64,000 bases of DNA from Puniceibacterium sp. IMCC21224 (GCF_001038505.1 NZ_LDPY01000001.1:3658001-3722000), one strand, 5' to 3'. Numbered from the stretch's first letter, positions 8,733 through 19,890 are shown. Program-made: numbers and translations. Notes: generated from the sequence alone by a model not told the origin.

Positions 8733-9611
8733 ATGGCACGTGATAATTTCAACGACCAGACGATGTCCCGCCGGGCCATGAAGGCCGAAATGCTGGACGC
8801 CGAAACCGAATTGCGCCTGGCTTATGCGTGGCGCGACCAAAGGGACGAAGTTGCTCTGCACCGGCTGATCACCGCCTATATGCGGCTGGCCATTTCGATG
8901 GCCTCTAAATTCAAACGCTACGGTGCCCCGATGAACGACCTGATCCAAGAGGCCGGACTGGGTCTGATGAAGGCCGCCGACAAGTTCGATCCAGATCGTG
9001 GCGTGCGATTTTCGACCTATGCGGTCTGGTGGATCAAAGCGTCGATTCAGGATTACGTGATGCGCAACTGGTCGATGGTGCGCACCGGCTCGACCTCGTC
9101 GCAGAAATCGCTGTTTTTCAACTTGCGGCGGGTGCAGGCGCGGCTGGAGCGCGAAGCCGAGGCGGATGGCCAGACGATGGACCGGCACCAGTTGCGTCAG
9201 TTGATCTCGACCGAGATCGGGGTGCCCCTGCATGATGTCGAGATGATGGAAGGGCGGCTGTCAGGGTCGGATTACTCCCTCAACGCCACACAATCGTCTG
9301 AGGACGAGGGGCGGGAATGGATCGAAGCCCTGGAAGATGACGGAAAACAGGCTGCCGAGATCGTTGAGGACAGCCACGACAGGGCGCAAATGCGGGAATG
9401 GCTGCTGTTTGCGATGCAAGCCCTGAATGACCGCGAACGATTCATCGTTCGCGAGCGCAAGCTGCGCGACGATTCGCGCACACTTGAAAGCCTCGGGACT
9501 GAACTGGGGCTGTCCAAAGAACGTGTGCGCCAACTTGAGGCTGCGGCCTTTGTCAAGATGCGCAAGACGCTTGAGGCGCAGTCTGGCGAAGTTCACGCCT
9601 TTCTGGCCTAG
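8733..9611 (+). CDS. rpoH: RNA polymerase sigma-32-type factor RpoH (probably RpoH2)
   Basis: A 292-residue heat-shock-type sigma factor. Region 2 is clear: DLIQEAGLGLMKAADKFDP, and FSTYAVWWIKASIQDYVMRN for -10 recognition and melting. The RpoH-box region reads QKSLFFNLRRVQ, and region 4 ends with LGLSKERVRQLE for -35 binding. I chose ATG 8733 because GGGGAGA precedes it by 6 bases; the open frame extends 46 codons upstream without resemblance to the family. Many alphaproteobacteria have two RpoH proteins; the QKSLFFNLRR form resembles RpoH2, linked to oxidative and photo-oxidative stress. That subtype call is inference. Next comes coaBC, 140 bp downstream, probably separately transcribed. 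Confidence 0.92.
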   Translation: MARDNFNDQTMSRRAMKAEMLDAETELRLAYAWRDQRDEVALHRLITAYMRLAISMASKFKRYGAPMNDLIQEAGLGLMKAADKFDPDRGVRFSTYAVWWIKASIQDYVMRNWSMVRTGSTSSQKSLFFNLRRVQARLEREAEADGQTMDRHQLRQLISTEIGVPLHDVEMMEGRLSGSDYSLNATQSSEDEGREWIEALEDDGKQAAEIVEDSHDRAQMREWLLFAMQALNDRERFIVRERKLRDDSRTLESLGTELGLSKERVRQLEAAAFVKMRKTLEAQSGEVHAFLA

Positions 9612-9751
9612 CACATGACATGCACCGATCCCCTGATCCCCTCAGCTGGGGTCAAACCAAGGTGGCGCCAGTGACACCGGCTCCGACGATTGAGTTTTCC
9701 ACGCGGGCTGCGTAACAGTGATGCCACACGGAATTGCGGGCGGGGCGCAAC

Positions 9752-10963
9752 ATGCTGGACGGCAAACGCATTTTACTGATCGTCGGGGGCGGTATCGCGG
9801 CCTACAAGTCGCTGGATCTGATACGGCGGCTTAGGGAACGTGGCGCGTCGGTTACTCCGGTGATGTCCCGGGCAGCGACAGAATTTGTTACACCGCTGTC
9901 GGTGTCGGCATTGGCTGGGGAAAAGGTGCATACCGACCTCTTCGATCTGACGAACGAGGCAGAGATGGGCCATATCCAGCTAAGCCGGGTTGCCGATCTG
10001 ATTGTGGTGGCACCCGCGACGGCGGATCTATTGGCGAAAATGGCGCAAGGCAGGGCGGACGATCTGCCCAGTACGCTGTTGCTGGCAACGGATACCCGGG
10101 TATTGGTCGCCCCGGCGATGAACGTGCGGATGTGGCAGCATTCAGCGACACAGCGAAACCTTGCGACTCTGCGCAGTGATGGCGTGCTGTTTGCCGGGCC
10201 GAACGATGGCGACATGGCCTGCGGCGAATTTGGGCCGGGCCGTATGGCTGAACCGCTCGAAATTGTCGCGGCGGTCGAGGCGGTGCTGGTCAGAGCGCTC
10301 AAAGGGCCGTTGCACGGGCGGCGTGTGTTGGTGACATCTGGCCCAACGCACGAGCCGATTGATCCGGTGCGCTATATCGCCAACCGATCATCCGGCGCAC
10401 AGGGAACGGCGATTGCGCAGGCATTGGTCGCGATGGGCGCAGACGTGGTCTTTGTCTCTGGCCCAGCCGATGTCGCGCCGCCCGAAGGGGTGACCCTGAT
10501 CCAGGTTGAGACGGCGCGACAGATGTCGGATGCGGTGCAGGCCACGCTGCCGGTTGACGTCGCCGTATTTGCCGCAGCTGTGGCGGACTGGCATGTGGTC
10601 GGGCCAACGGCGTCGAAAATCAAAAAGGTGGCCGGGGCCATTCCGTCGCTTCAGTTTGCCGAGAACCCCGACATCCTCGCTGGTGTGGCGCAGATGCCCA
10701 AGGGTCGGCCACAGCTCGTGGTGGGTTTCGCCGCCGAGACTGACGATGTGGTCGCACATGCCACGGCCAAGCGAACGCGCAAGGGCTGCGACTGGATCCT
10801 CGCCAATGATGTGAGCCCGGCGACCGGGATCATGGGGGGGACGGAGAATGCAGTCACGCTCATCACCGAGCGAGGTTCCGAAGTCTGGCAGCGAATGAGC
10901 AAAGCCCAAGTGGCCGAGCGGCTGGCGCAGCGGATCTCTGACGCGCTGAACCATCCGGGCTGA
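9752..10963 (+). CDS. coaBC: Bifunctional phosphopantothenoylcysteine decarboxylase / phosphopantothenate-cysteine ligase
   Basis: Two enzymes of coenzyme A synthesis in one 403-residue chain. CoaC (about 1-190) is an FMN-dependent HFCD flavoprotein with GGGIAAYKSLDLIRRL, the APAMNVRMW motif and the substrate clamp ACGEFGPGRM. CoaB (about 195-400) shows TSGPTHEPIDPVRYIANRSSG (cut here only for recognition), AAVADWHV and the KIKK lysines. It condenses 4'-phosphopantothenate with cysteine and then decarboxylates the product to 4'-phosphopantetheine. The start ATG 9752 is the conserved MLDGKRILL; a TTG six codons upstream is less likely. In many Rhodobacteraceae dut follows, but here a convergent permease gene does. 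Confidence 0.95.
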   Translation: MLDGKRILLIVGGGIAAYKSLDLIRRLRERGASVTPVMSRAATEFVTPLSVSALAGEKVHTDLFDLTNEAEMGHIQLSRVADLIVVAPATADLLAKMAQGRADDLPSTLLLATDTRVLVAPAMNVRMWQHSATQRNLATLRSDGVLFAGPNDGDMACGEFGPGRMAEPLEIVAAVEAVLVRALKGPLHGRRVLVTSGPTHEPIDPVRYIANRSSGAQGTAIAQALVAMGADVVFVSGPADVAPPEGVTLIQVETARQMSDAVQATLPVDVAVFAAAVADWHVVGPTASKIKKVAGAIPSLQFAENPDILAGVAQMPKGRPQLVVGFAAETDDVVAHATAKRTRKGCDWILANDVSPATGIMGGTENAVTLITERGSEVWQRMSKAQVAERLAQRISDALNHPG

Positions 10964-10978
10964 CTGGCAGGAGTCAGC
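10959..10978. terminator. Hairpin at the coaBC stop codon
   Basis: Perfect 7-bp stem GCTGACT / AGTCAGC with a 6-base loop, overlapping the coaBC TGA. It lacks a T-run, so it may only be a 3' stabilising structure or a factor-dependent stop between the converging coaBC and permease genes. Confidence 0.45.
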
Positions 10979-11093
10979 GTCTGTCGCAGCGCCGGATTGT
11001 GCGTATTTAGAAAGAGAAGAAGGGCAAGCTGTGGTCGATGTCACCGTGATACCGAGCGGTCGGTGGGATGCTTGCCATTACCGGGGCGACGGG

Positions 11094-12740
11094 TCAGCGG
11101 TTCGCCCGCGCCAAAAGTCCGACGGCGCAAAGCCCGACCAGAATCACCAGTAGCGCCGGGGGGGAGGCTGCGCCGATATTCTCGAGGCTGGCCTGACCGT
11201 GGACCCGCGTCGCCAGCGTTTCGAAATTAAACGGACGCAGGAGCAGCGTCGCGGGCAGTTCCTTGACACAATCGACAAAGACCAGCAGCAGCGCCGACGC
11301 GATCGAGGCGCGGATCATAGGATAGTAGACCGCCACCAGTGTCTGCCCCTGATTGCGACCCAGCGACCGCGCCGCCAGTGCCAGATTGGGGGAAACCCGC
11401 CCCATGGCCGCATCTGCAGCCCCCTGAGCGATGGCAAAGAACCGCACGCAATAGGCCAGTACCAACGCAAAGGCGGACCCAGTCAGCACCAAACCGATGT
11501 CATATCCCGTGACATTCTCGACAAGGTCGGCCAGCCCATGATCAAGCCCCGCAAGCGGCAACAGAATCCCGATGCCCAGCACCGCCCCGGGCGCCGCATA
11601 GCCGATCGTGGTCACTGGCAGCAGCAGCCGGGGCAGTGCGCGCCCCGACAGACGCACACCGTACACCAGGAAAACACCTGCCGCGACTGTGACCAGGGCC
11701 GCAATCCCCGCCACCCTGAGCGTATTCAGTGTCGCACGCAACAGAGCCGGGTCGCGCCAGAGCACCGCGTTGTCCAGCGCGTGGCTCAGAATAACGCCGA
11801 CCGGTAGGACAAACCCGGCAAGGAACGGCAAACCGCAGATCGCCAGTGTGGCCCAACCAGCGATTCCGGGCAGCGGTTGGCGTATCACCGGCCGATGCCG
11901 CGCGGACAGGTTGAAAAACCGCATCCGCCGCCGACTGCCCTTTTCCAGGGTCACCAGCAGGATAACCAGCACCAGAACCACACAGGCAAGTTGCGCAGCA
12001 CCCCCGGCATTGCCCGCCTGCAACCAGACGCTAAAAATGCCGGTGGTCAGCGTCTGCACCGCAAAATAATCCACCGTCCCGAAATCATTGACGCTTTCCA
12101 TCATCACGATGGCGACGCCCGCGGCGATGGCGGGCCGCGCCAGTGGCAAACCTACACGCCAGAACCGGCCAAGGGCACCGGCGCCCAGCGATCGCGCTAC
12201 CTCTTCGGCGCTACCGGATTGTTCGCGAAAGGCGGCACGCGTCAGCAGATAAACATACGGATAGAGCGCGGCACCCAACACCAGCACGGCGGCACCCATC
12301 GACCGGATTTCGGGAAACCAGTAATCGCGGGCCGAGGTCCAGCCAAAGGTCGCGCGCAACCCGGTTTGCACCGGACCCGCGTATTCCAGGAAATCCACCA
12401 GCGCGTAGGCGCCCAGATAGGCCGGAATCGCCAGCGGCAGCAGCAACAGCCATTCCAGCCAACGCCGTCCCGGAAAATCGTAGCGCGACACCATCCAGGC
12501 GCAGCCGGTCCCGACCACGGCGGCCAGCAGACCCACACAGCCCATCAGAATGCCGGTGTTGGCCAGATACCGCGGGAGCGTCGTCGACACGAGATGCGGC
12601 CAGATATTGTCACTGGGAAAGGCCGCAATCCAGACCACCGACAGGATTGGTGCCAACACCACCGCCGCGATCAGCACCGCCCCGAACGACCACAGGCTGG
12701 GCCAGGACAATCGTCGCGGGGGAGCGCGCGTTTCAGTCAC
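11094..12740 (-). CDS. FbpB-like iron(III)-type ABC transporter permease (two fused permease halves)
   Basis: A 548-residue membrane protein with two homologous six-helix permease halves, as in the FbpB/AfuB (ferric iron) and thiamine ThiP families. Each half carries a cytoplasmic EAA loop: EEVARSLGAGALGRFWRVGLPLARPAI near 190-215, and a second with LAARSLGRNQGQTLVAVYYPMI near 455-475. The start is placed at GTG 12740 (VTETRAPP); the open frame extends upstream but there overlaps the divergent gene and has no family resemblance. The normal partners, a periplasmic binding protein and an FbpC ATPase, are not adjacent. The substrate (Fe3+ most likely) is inferred. Confidence 0.85.
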   Translation of the reverse strand: MTETRAPPRRLSWPSLWSFGAVLIAAVVLAPILSVVWIAAFPSDNIWPHLVSTTLPRYLANTGILMGCVGLLAAVVGTGCAWMVSRYDFPGRRWLEWLLLLPLAIPAYLGAYALVDFLEYAGPVQTGLRATFGWTSARDYWFPEIRSMGAAVLVLGAALYPYVYLLTRAAFREQSGSAEEVARSLGAGALGRFWRVGLPLARPAIAAGVAIVMMESVNDFGTVDYFAVQTLTTGIFSVWLQAGNAGGAAQLACVVLVLVILLVTLEKGSRRRMRFFNLSARHRPVIRQPLPGIAGWATLAICGLPFLAGFVLPVGVILSHALDNAVLWRDPALLRATLNTLRVAGIAALVTVAAGVFLVYGVRLSGRALPRLLLPVTTIGYAAPGAVLGIGILLPLAGLDHGLADLVENVTGYDIGLVLTGSAFALVLAYCVRFFAIAQGAADAAMGRVSPNLALAARSLGRNQGQTLVAVYYPMIRASIASALLLVFVDCVKELPATLLLRPFNFETLATRVHGQASLENIGAASPPALLVILVGLCAVGLLARANR

Positions 12741-12875
12741 CGCCACGACGGGACCACGCAAGGCAGTTTTGGGCGGCGATTCAGTGTCACGATGGCCAGA
12801 GCCCTTGGGAAAAGCGGTTTCATAGGCAGGAAAAGCCCTTATAGTGCAGAGACAAAGCAACAAAAAGACCCTCCG

Positions 12876-13757
12876 ATGCAGGTAATTCTTCACACTGGCG
12901 TGCATTGCACGGATGACGACAGGCTGCTCAAGGGCCTTTTGCGCAATGCCGATGCGCTCCGCACAAAAGGCGTCGCGGTTCCCGGTCCGGGTCGCTATCG
13001 CGCCCTGCTGACCGAAGCTGCGGCCTCGCTCGGGCAGAGCAGTCCGTTCCCAGAGGCGCGCGAGGTGCTGCTGGATGCCATCCTCAGCCAAGACCCCGAT
13101 CAGGTCGGGCGTATGCTGCTGAGCCACGAAAACTTTTTTGCCGTACCCAAGCTGGCATTGACCGGTGGTCGCCTCTACCGCAACGCCGAGGCGCGACTTG
13201 CCGGGGTTGCCCAGATGTTTCGCGGCGACGAAATTCAGCTTTTCATGGGTCTGCGCAACCCGGCGACCTGGCTGCCGGCGATGTATGCGGCGACCCCGCA
13301 CGCCAACCTGGACGATTTCCTGCAAGGCCACGACCCGATGCATCTGCGCTGGTCGGACCTGATCCGGCGCATCCGCGACGCCCTGCCCGACATGCCGATC
13401 ACGCTGTGGTGCAATGAGGACACGCCGCTGATCTGGGGCCAAATCCTGCGTGACATGGCGGGGGTCGAACCGGGTCGCAAGATTACCGGCGCCTTTGATC
13501 TGTTGCAGGACATCATGAACCCCGAAGGCATGCAACGGTTCCGCGCCTATCTGCGCGATCACCCGCAGATCAACGAGCGCCAGAAACGTCGGGTGATGAT
13601 CGCCTTTCTAGACAAATACGCCATCAGCGACGCAATCGAGGAAGAGCTGGATTTGCCCGGCTGGGACTCTGCCTATGTCGATATGCTGACCGAACTCTAT
13701 GAAGATGACGTTGACGAGATCGGGCGCATTCCGGGCGTCACGCTGCTTAGCTCCTAG
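12876..13757 (+). CDS. Conserved protein of unknown function
   Basis: A 293-residue soluble protein starting MQVILHTGVHCTDDDRLLKG. I do not recognise a named family with certainty. The N-terminal HTGVHCTDDDRL stretch, LFMGLRNPATWLPAMY in the middle and repeated arginine-rich helices recall the sulfotransferase/P-loop-like hypothetical proteins common in Rhodobacteraceae, but no clear Walker motif is present. There is no signal peptide or membrane segment. It is divergent from the FbpB-like permease, the two start codons being about 135 bp apart, so they may share a control region. The C-terminus is acidic (LYEDDVDEIGRI). Confidence 0.8.
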   Translation: MQVILHTGVHCTDDDRLLKGLLRNADALRTKGVAVPGPGRYRALLTEAAASLGQSSPFPEAREVLLDAILSQDPDQVGRMLLSHENFFAVPKLALTGGRLYRNAEARLAGVAQMFRGDEIQLFMGLRNPATWLPAMYAATPHANLDDFLQGHDPMHLRWSDLIRRIRDALPDMPITLWCNEDTPLIWGQILRDMAGVEPGRKITGAFDLLQDIMNPEGMQRFRAYLRDHPQINERQKRRVMIAFLDKYAISDAIEEELDLPGWDSAYVDMLTELYEDDVDEIGRIPGVTLLSS

Positions 13758-13843
13758 GCATCGGGATTGCCCTGCTGCGCAGTGAGCCGCAAATCCTGGC
13801 TGCCAGTGCTTGTCATTCACCTCAACAGCGCCATAGTCGGGGC

Positions 13844-14590
13844 ATGCAACTCCGCCGCCCCGCGCCCCGCCCCAATGATCTGCCCGCCCTGCGGGCGCGC
13901 GTCGCTGCGCTGCGGCTCAAGGGACCGTCGTCGCCGCAGGTTGAGCAGGCGCGCAAATTACTGCTACTCTATCTCGATACAGCCGCGGCCCATGCCGTGC
14001 CATTCGCCGACATGGCCCGCGATCTTCGCTCGGGTTTGCCAGCGCTGCGCATTGCCGGCGCGCAACTTGAGCAGCAGGCAACCGACCCCTCCGGCCCACT
14101 GACACAAGCTGCGTGTGCCAGTGGCTGTGCCTTTTGCTGCATCTTGTCGGGGACGGATGGCGGCACGATCCTCGAAGCCGAAGCCCGCGCGTTGCATGAC
14201 GCGCTGCAACCGCTGGCAGGTCAGCCCGACGGGCGGGACTGGCACCCGCGCGCCTGTCCCGCGCTGGATCCTGCGACACGCAATTGCCGGGTCTACGCAA
14301 CGCGACCGCTGATTTGCCGCACCTACGTGTCGTCTGATGCCACTGCCTGCGCAGAGATCGCAAAAGGCACCCCAGCAACCGGCGCCGGTGTGCTCGGTGC
14401 GCAGGGTTTGATGCTGGCGGTGCAAGCACTGGCTCGCGCCGCGCTTGACGGGGTCACTCAGGTTCCAACCTATTCCATGGCCCGGGTCGCGGCCGCGGCC
14501 ATCGCCGGTAAAGCTGCGAAAGACACGTTGCGCTCAGCACGACACCCCCCGCGAACCCTTGATGACGAGCGTTTGCGGCTTGGCGGTTGA
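13844..14590 (+). CDS. YkgJ-family cysteine-cluster protein (Zn/Fe-chelating domain)
   Basis: A 248-residue protein with eight cysteines in the pattern of the YkgJ/UPF0153 zinc- or iron-chelating domain. C91, C95, C98 and C99 lie in CASGCAFCC, and C138, C148, C158 and C169 lie in the PRACPAL, NCRVYATRPLICR and TAC segments. The NCxVYxxRPxxCR motif is the family hallmark. The exact biochemical function is not known; members are often linked to metal-dependent oxidoreductases or flagellin modification. The first 85 residues are a helical extension without cysteines. It stands alone, 87 bp after the preceding gene. Confidence 0.8.
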   Translation: MQLRRPAPRPNDLPALRARVAALRLKGPSSPQVEQARKLLLLYLDTAAAHAVPFADMARDLRSGLPALRIAGAQLEQQATDPSGPLTQAACASGCAFCCILSGTDGGTILEAEARALHDALQPLAGQPDGRDWHPRACPALDPATRNCRVYATRPLICRTYVSSDATACAEIAKGTPATGAGVLGAQGLMLAVQALARAALDGVTQVPTYSMARVAAAAIAGKAAKDTLRSARHPPRTLDDERLRLGG

Positions 14591-14718
14591 CCGGCACTGC
14601 CGGGGTTCCTCCCTCTTCAGCGAGATCTACAGCCACTTCATGCGAACGGCGTCACGCACGCAACCGGCAGCGTATTGCCTGCTAAACCGCAGCTGACGGT
14701 AGACTTTCAGATGCTGGG

Positions 14719-15864
14719 TCACCTCAGAAACCGTTCGGCCACTGCACCGGTCATAAACGACACCGCGCCAGCGGCGAAGCACGCCGCGACGCGATGGGTT
14801 TTGGGGTCCAGTACGACCAGATCGGCCCGCAGGCCTGCCTCGATCCGCCCACGATCGTCTAGACCCAGCAATCGCGCCGGACCTTGCGACACCATTCCCC
14901 ACGCCCGGACCATATCGCAGACCCCAAGATCGGCCAGCCGCCACGCCGCGCGCAATGGCGACGGATAGTGATAGTCCGACGCCAAAGCATCGCACCATCC
15001 CGCCGCCACCAGATCCAACGCCGACGCATTGCCGGCATGGCTGGCCCCGCGCACGACATTGGGCGAACCAAGCACGACAGATTCGCCCGCGTCCCGCGCG
15101 GATTGTGCGGCACTGGCGGTCTCGGGGAATTCAGACACAGACACACCGCGCCTGCGCCAGACCTCGCGCGCGGTTGAATCGTGGTCGTCATGGCTTCCCA
15201 GCACCACACCGCGGTCACGCAACCGCGCGGCCAGCGCCGTCACTGCCCCCCGCACCTCGCCACTTCGGGCATGCAGGTCCAGCATCATGCGAAAATGCGC
15301 CTCTGGGTTGCGCCCGCTCTTGAGCGCCTGACCGGTCAACCGCGGTGGATGCCGCCCCTCGGCCAGACGCGCATGCGGCAGATGATCGTTGAACACCACA
15401 TAATCAATGCCGAACCGCGCCACTGCCGCTTCGGCGCGGGCGTAATCATCCAGCAAATGCGTCTCTAACCGCAGCTGCAGCCGCAGATCGGTGGGCACAC
15501 CCGGCGCAACTTTGGCCACGGAAGCAAAGACATGCTCGGCAAAATCTGGTCCGCGCATCCCCCCTTCCCAACTGAAGAATTGCGCCAGAACAGCGGTGGT
15601 AATGCCATTGGCTGCCAGTTCGGCAGCACAGGCCGCCACCCCATGACTGGCCTCGCGCAGCGCGCCCCGCCGTGGCGCCATGTGACGTTCGAACCCGTCT
15701 CCATGCGCGTCTACAATGCCCGGCAGCACCTGATAGCCGCGCAGATCAACCTGCCGCCCCACAGGCAAGTCGCTCAGCACGCCATCGGACAGCGCCAGCG
15801 GGCCGTCATCCCAGCCATCGGGCCGCAATACCTGCGCGCCGGTCAGTGTCAGTTCAATTGCCAT
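14719..15864 (-). CDS. phnM: PhnM-like alpha-D-ribose 1-methylphosphonate 5-triphosphate diphosphatase
   Basis: A 381-residue amidohydrolase-fold protein. PhnM removes pyrophosphate from ribose methylphosphonate triphosphate in the C-P lyase pathway. Visible motifs are the metal ligands in [11 protein letters not shown] near 45-55, [25 protein letters not shown], and [11 protein letters not shown] close to the C-terminus, all typical for the family. The start is ATG 15864 (MAIELTLTG), which overlaps the end of the upstream hydrolase gene by 11 bases, so the two are probably co-translated. No other phn gene is present in the window, which is unusual since phnM normally sits in a phn cluster. 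Confidence 0.88.
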   Translation of the reverse strand: MAIELTLTGAQVLRPDGWDDGPLALSDGVLSDLPVGRQVDLRGYQVLPGIVDAHGDGFERHMAPRRGALREASHGVAACAAELAANGITTAVLAQFFSWEGGMRGPDFAEHVFASVAKVAPGVPTDLRLQLRLETHLLDDYARAEAAVARFGIDYVVFNDHLPHARLAEGRHPPRLTGQALKSGRNPEAHFRMMLDLHARSGEVRGAVTALAARLRDRGVVLGSHDDHDSTAREVWRRRGVSVSEFPETASAAQSARDAGESVVLGSPNVVRGASHAGNASALDLVAAGWCDALASDYHYPSPLRAAWRLADLGVCDMVRAWGMVSQGPARLLGLDDRGRIEAGLRADLVVLDPKTHRVAACFAAGAVSFMTGAVAERFLR

Positions 15865-16618
15865 CGGCACACATCCCCAGCAGGCAGGCAAACTCGGGCG
15901 CGCCAAAACGTGTGGTCCAGTCCAGATCGGGATCGAACCGCCCTTCGTCCAGAAACAGCAACACCTGCGCCATCACCGACGGCGCCTGCATGATAAACGT
16001 GTGCGTGACCGGCATAACGATCCGCGCTGCCATGCCGTCAACGCCGGTCGAGGCAACCGACACCTTGCCGTCATCCACGCCCGGAATCAGCGACGAAAAC
16101 ACCGGGTTCAGCGACCGCAAACCGGCGATCACCCCCAGCTCGAAATTAACCGGCGGCAAACGCGCGGGCAGATCATCCGCCCCGGTGCCCAATTGCAACC
16201 CGGCCGGACCGTTGAGCCATTGGAACAGATCCAGCCCGCCCAAATCATCCACCAGCTCGCTGCCGTGGTTGGGCGGGGCCAGCATCACCACCCGACCCAG
16301 TTGCGCGGGTCGGGTCTGCGCCAGCCAGACCCGCAACAGGATTCCCCCCATAGAGTGGGTCACAAAATGCACCTGTCGATCGCCGCACTCTGCCACCGCA
16401 TGCGGCAGCGTCGTCTGAACCAGCGTCTGAATCCGGTCCGAGGTCGAAGCATACCCCGGCACCACGGTATGATAGCCCTCGACCTCCAACACGCGCGCCA
16501 GCAGCGCGAACGAATATTCCGTCCGCGCCAATCCGTGCAACAGCACGACGCAATCCCCCTCAGCCGCGCGGGCCGGGGGGGTGATCATCACCAGCAAGAG
16601 GGCAAGCATCAGACGCAT
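15854..16618 (-). CDS. Exported alpha/beta hydrolase, lipase-like
   Basis: A 254-residue protein that begins with a signal peptide ([18 protein letters not shown], cleavage likely after ARA-AEG). The mature part starts with the oxyanion-hole stretch [11 protein letters not shown], and the nucleophile elbow is THSMGGIL (GxSxG-like with T for G). A late D (PGVDDGKVS) and the final H (PVTHTF) complete a plausible Ser-Asp-His triad. These features fit a periplasmic triacylglycerol lipase or esterase related to the LipA/PGAP1-like group. I chose ATG 16618 because the 17 codons upstream do not look like a leader. Its 3' end overlaps phnM. It is divergent from the Nudix gene. Confidence 0.82.
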   Translation of the reverse strand: MRLMLALLLVMITPPARAAEGDCVVLLHGLARTEYSFALLARVLEVEGYHTVVPGYASTSDRIQTLVQTTLPHAVAECGDRQVHFVTHSMGGILLRVWLAQTRPAQLGRVVMLAPPNHGSELVDDLGGLDLFQWLNGPAGLQLGTGADDLPARLPPVNFELGVIAGLRSLNPVFSSLIPGVDDGKVSVASTGVDGMAARIVMPVTHTFIMQAPSVMAQVLLFLDEGRFDPDLDWTTRFGAPEFACLLGMCADGN

Positions 16619-16681
16619 ATGGGTTGAGATACCCCGCCCCGCGCCCGTAAGAAAGAGCCAGTCCCGCAAACCGGAGTCACC

Positions 16682-17119
16682 ATGCCCCCACGTCTTGCCG
16701 TTCGCGCCGTACTACTGCACGAAAACCGGCTGTTGCTGGTCAACGCCTGGCCCGGCGATCAATCAGATCTGTGGTGCGCACCGGGGGGCGGCGTCGAAAG
16801 CGGTGCCCCGCTGCCCGACAACCTAGCCCGCGAAATCCACGAAGAATGCGGCCTGACAATTGCGGTCGGCGCGCCCTGCCTGATCAACGAATTCCACGAT
16901 CCAACCAGCGGCTTTCACCAGGTCGAAATCTTTTTCCGCTGCACCCTGCTGGGCGGCAATCTGACCGCGGCGTGGCGCGACCCCGAGAATGTGGTGACCC
17001 GCCGCCGTTGGGCCACTCGCGATGAAATGGCGAAGCTGCGCCATAAACCGGACAGCCTGCCGCAGATCGCTTGGGGGCATGGGCTGGACTACGATCCGCT
17101 GGAGACGATCGTCCGCTAA
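16682..17119 (+). CDS. Nudix hydrolase
   Basis: A 145-residue single-domain Nudix protein with the box at about 38-60 (GGGVESGAP...REIHEECGL). Compared with the Gx5Ex7REUxEExGU consensus, the first glutamate position is alanine (G-A-P), while the catalytic REIHEE block is intact. Nudix enzymes hydrolyse nucleoside diphosphates linked to other groups; the substrate here is unknown. The start ATG follows a GGAGTCACC stretch. The stop overlaps the stop region of the converging DMT transporter gene by 4 bp. Confidence 0.9.
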   Translation: MPPRLAVRAVLLHENRLLLVNAWPGDQSDLWCAPGGGVESGAPLPDNLAREIHEECGLTIAVGAPCLINEFHDPTSGFHQVEIFFRCTLLGGNLTAAWRDPENVVTRRRWATRDEMAKLRHKPDSLPQIAWGHGLDYDPLETIVR

Positions 17120-17979
17120 TTGCGTCGCGCAGTGCTACCCGTCGGCATGACCGACACAAACACGCCGCCCAGAACCAGCGCCGCCGCCAAAGCAAACTCG
17201 ATGCTTGGAACCTCACCCAGAAACACCAGCCCGCCGACCAGGGCAATCACCGGCACCGTCAATTGTGCCACGGCGGCGACGCTGCGTTCCAGTTTCGGCA
17301 GGACGCTATACCACAAGGCGTACCCCAATCCCGACGTCACAGCCCCCGCCACCACCGCCAGCAGGATTCCGTGCGCGTCGGCCACCAGGCCACCGGAATC
17401 GACGGTCGTTAGAAAAACCAACATCACGCAGAGCGGCACGGCCAGAATGAAATTCGCGGCAGTCGCCTGAAGCGGATCTGACGCATTGCGCCCGCTGAGC
17501 GAATAGATCCCCCAGCCGACACCGGCCGCCGCCATCAACGCGCCGTGAACAGGACTAAGCACCGCGCCCTCGCCGGGCCAGAGCAGCCAGGCCAGCCCCA
17601 AGAATGCCAGCGCAGCCCCAACCGAGCGATGTATCGGCGGGTGTTCACCGCCAAGTAGCGCGCCAAGAAACATGGTAATCTGCACAACGCCAAACAGGAT
17701 CAGCGCCCCCAGGCCGGCATCAAGGACGACGTATGCGGTTGAAAAGCCGTACATATACAACAGCAATGACGCCACACCGATCAAACGGCCCCGCCCACCC
17801 AAGGTCAGGCTTTGGCGCAAAACCAACATCAAGACGGCAAGCATCGCCGCCCCGGCCACCAGCCGCACGGTGCCAAAGCTCATCGCGTCAATGCCGCCCC
17901 CCACCAGCGCTAGCCGGGTCAGGATCGAATTGGCTGCAAATGCCAGCATGGTCAGAGAGGTCAACAGAAACAGTCGCAT
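17116..17979 (-). CDS. DMT-superfamily (EamA) transporter
   Basis: A 287-residue membrane protein with about ten hydrophobic segments in two EamA halves, starting MRLFLLTSLTMLAFAANSIL. The AANSILTRLAL and AAVADLT-like (AVAQLTVPVIALVGGLVFLGE) segments are characteristic of EamA exporters (RhaT/YdcZ type). The substrate is probably a metabolite or amino acid and cannot be predicted. ATG 17979 is preferred over an upstream open-frame start because the first 53 codons upstream are hydrophilic and overlap the groESL terminator region. Confidence 0.87.
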   Translation of the reverse strand: MRLFLLTSLTMLAFAANSILTRLALVGGGIDAMSFGTVRLVAGAAMLAVLMLVLRQSLTLGGRGRLIGVASLLLYMYGFSTAYVVLDAGLGALILFGVVQITMFLGALLGGEHPPIHRSVGAALAFLGLAWLLWPGEGAVLSPVHGALMAAAGVGWGIYSLSGRNASDPLQATAANFILAVPLCVMLVFLTTVDSGGLVADAHGILLAVVAGAVTSGLGYALWYSVLPKLERSVAAVAQLTVPVIALVGGLVFLGEVPSIEFALAAALVLGGVFVSVMPTGSTARRN

Positions 17980-18086
17980 GCCCGGTCTGTACGCCGCTTT
18001 GAAGCGCCGCGAAAGAGCCGATGGCGCACGGCATGTCACATCAACGGCACTGCGGCCCAGTCGTGCGATCCTTGTGCTTGGAACGC

Positions 18087-18112
18087 AAAAGGGGCCGCCC
18101 AAAGGCGACCCC
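18087..18112 (-). terminator. Rho-independent terminator of groESL
   Basis: On the minus strand a 9-bp GC-rich stem (GGGGTCGCC / GGCGGCCCC with one G-T pair), loop TTTG, is followed directly by TTTT. It lies 88 bp after the groEL stop, upstream of the DMT transporter gene. Confidence 0.8.
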
Positions 18113-18199
18113 CAAACTTGCTGCGGTGTGGCTGACATCCCGTTTGCAGGGCAAATGCGTCTGCCGCCACCCGTCGCGTCCGTTCGGACAGCGACGGTA

Positions 18200-19861
<1,662 letters not shown>

Positions 19862-19890
19862 TCAGTGAATGGGGTCAGCGGATGTGACGC

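Noticed and set aside
9635..9653. Short inverted repeat after rpoH as a terminator
   Set aside because: Only about six imperfect pairs and no T-run; too weak to list.
11877..12875. An N-terminal extension of the gene at 12876
   Set aside because: This part is antisense to the permease and rich in His/Gln/Arg; ATG 12876 starts the plausible protein.
11094..13562. An 822-codon version of the FbpB-like permease
   Set aside because: The first 274 codons run antisense through the divergent gene at 12876-13757; the permease resemblance begins after GTG 12740.
13810..13838. TTGTCA followed after 17 bp by ATAGTC as a promoter for the YkgJ-like gene
   Set aside because: The -10 match is poor; such pairs are expected by chance.
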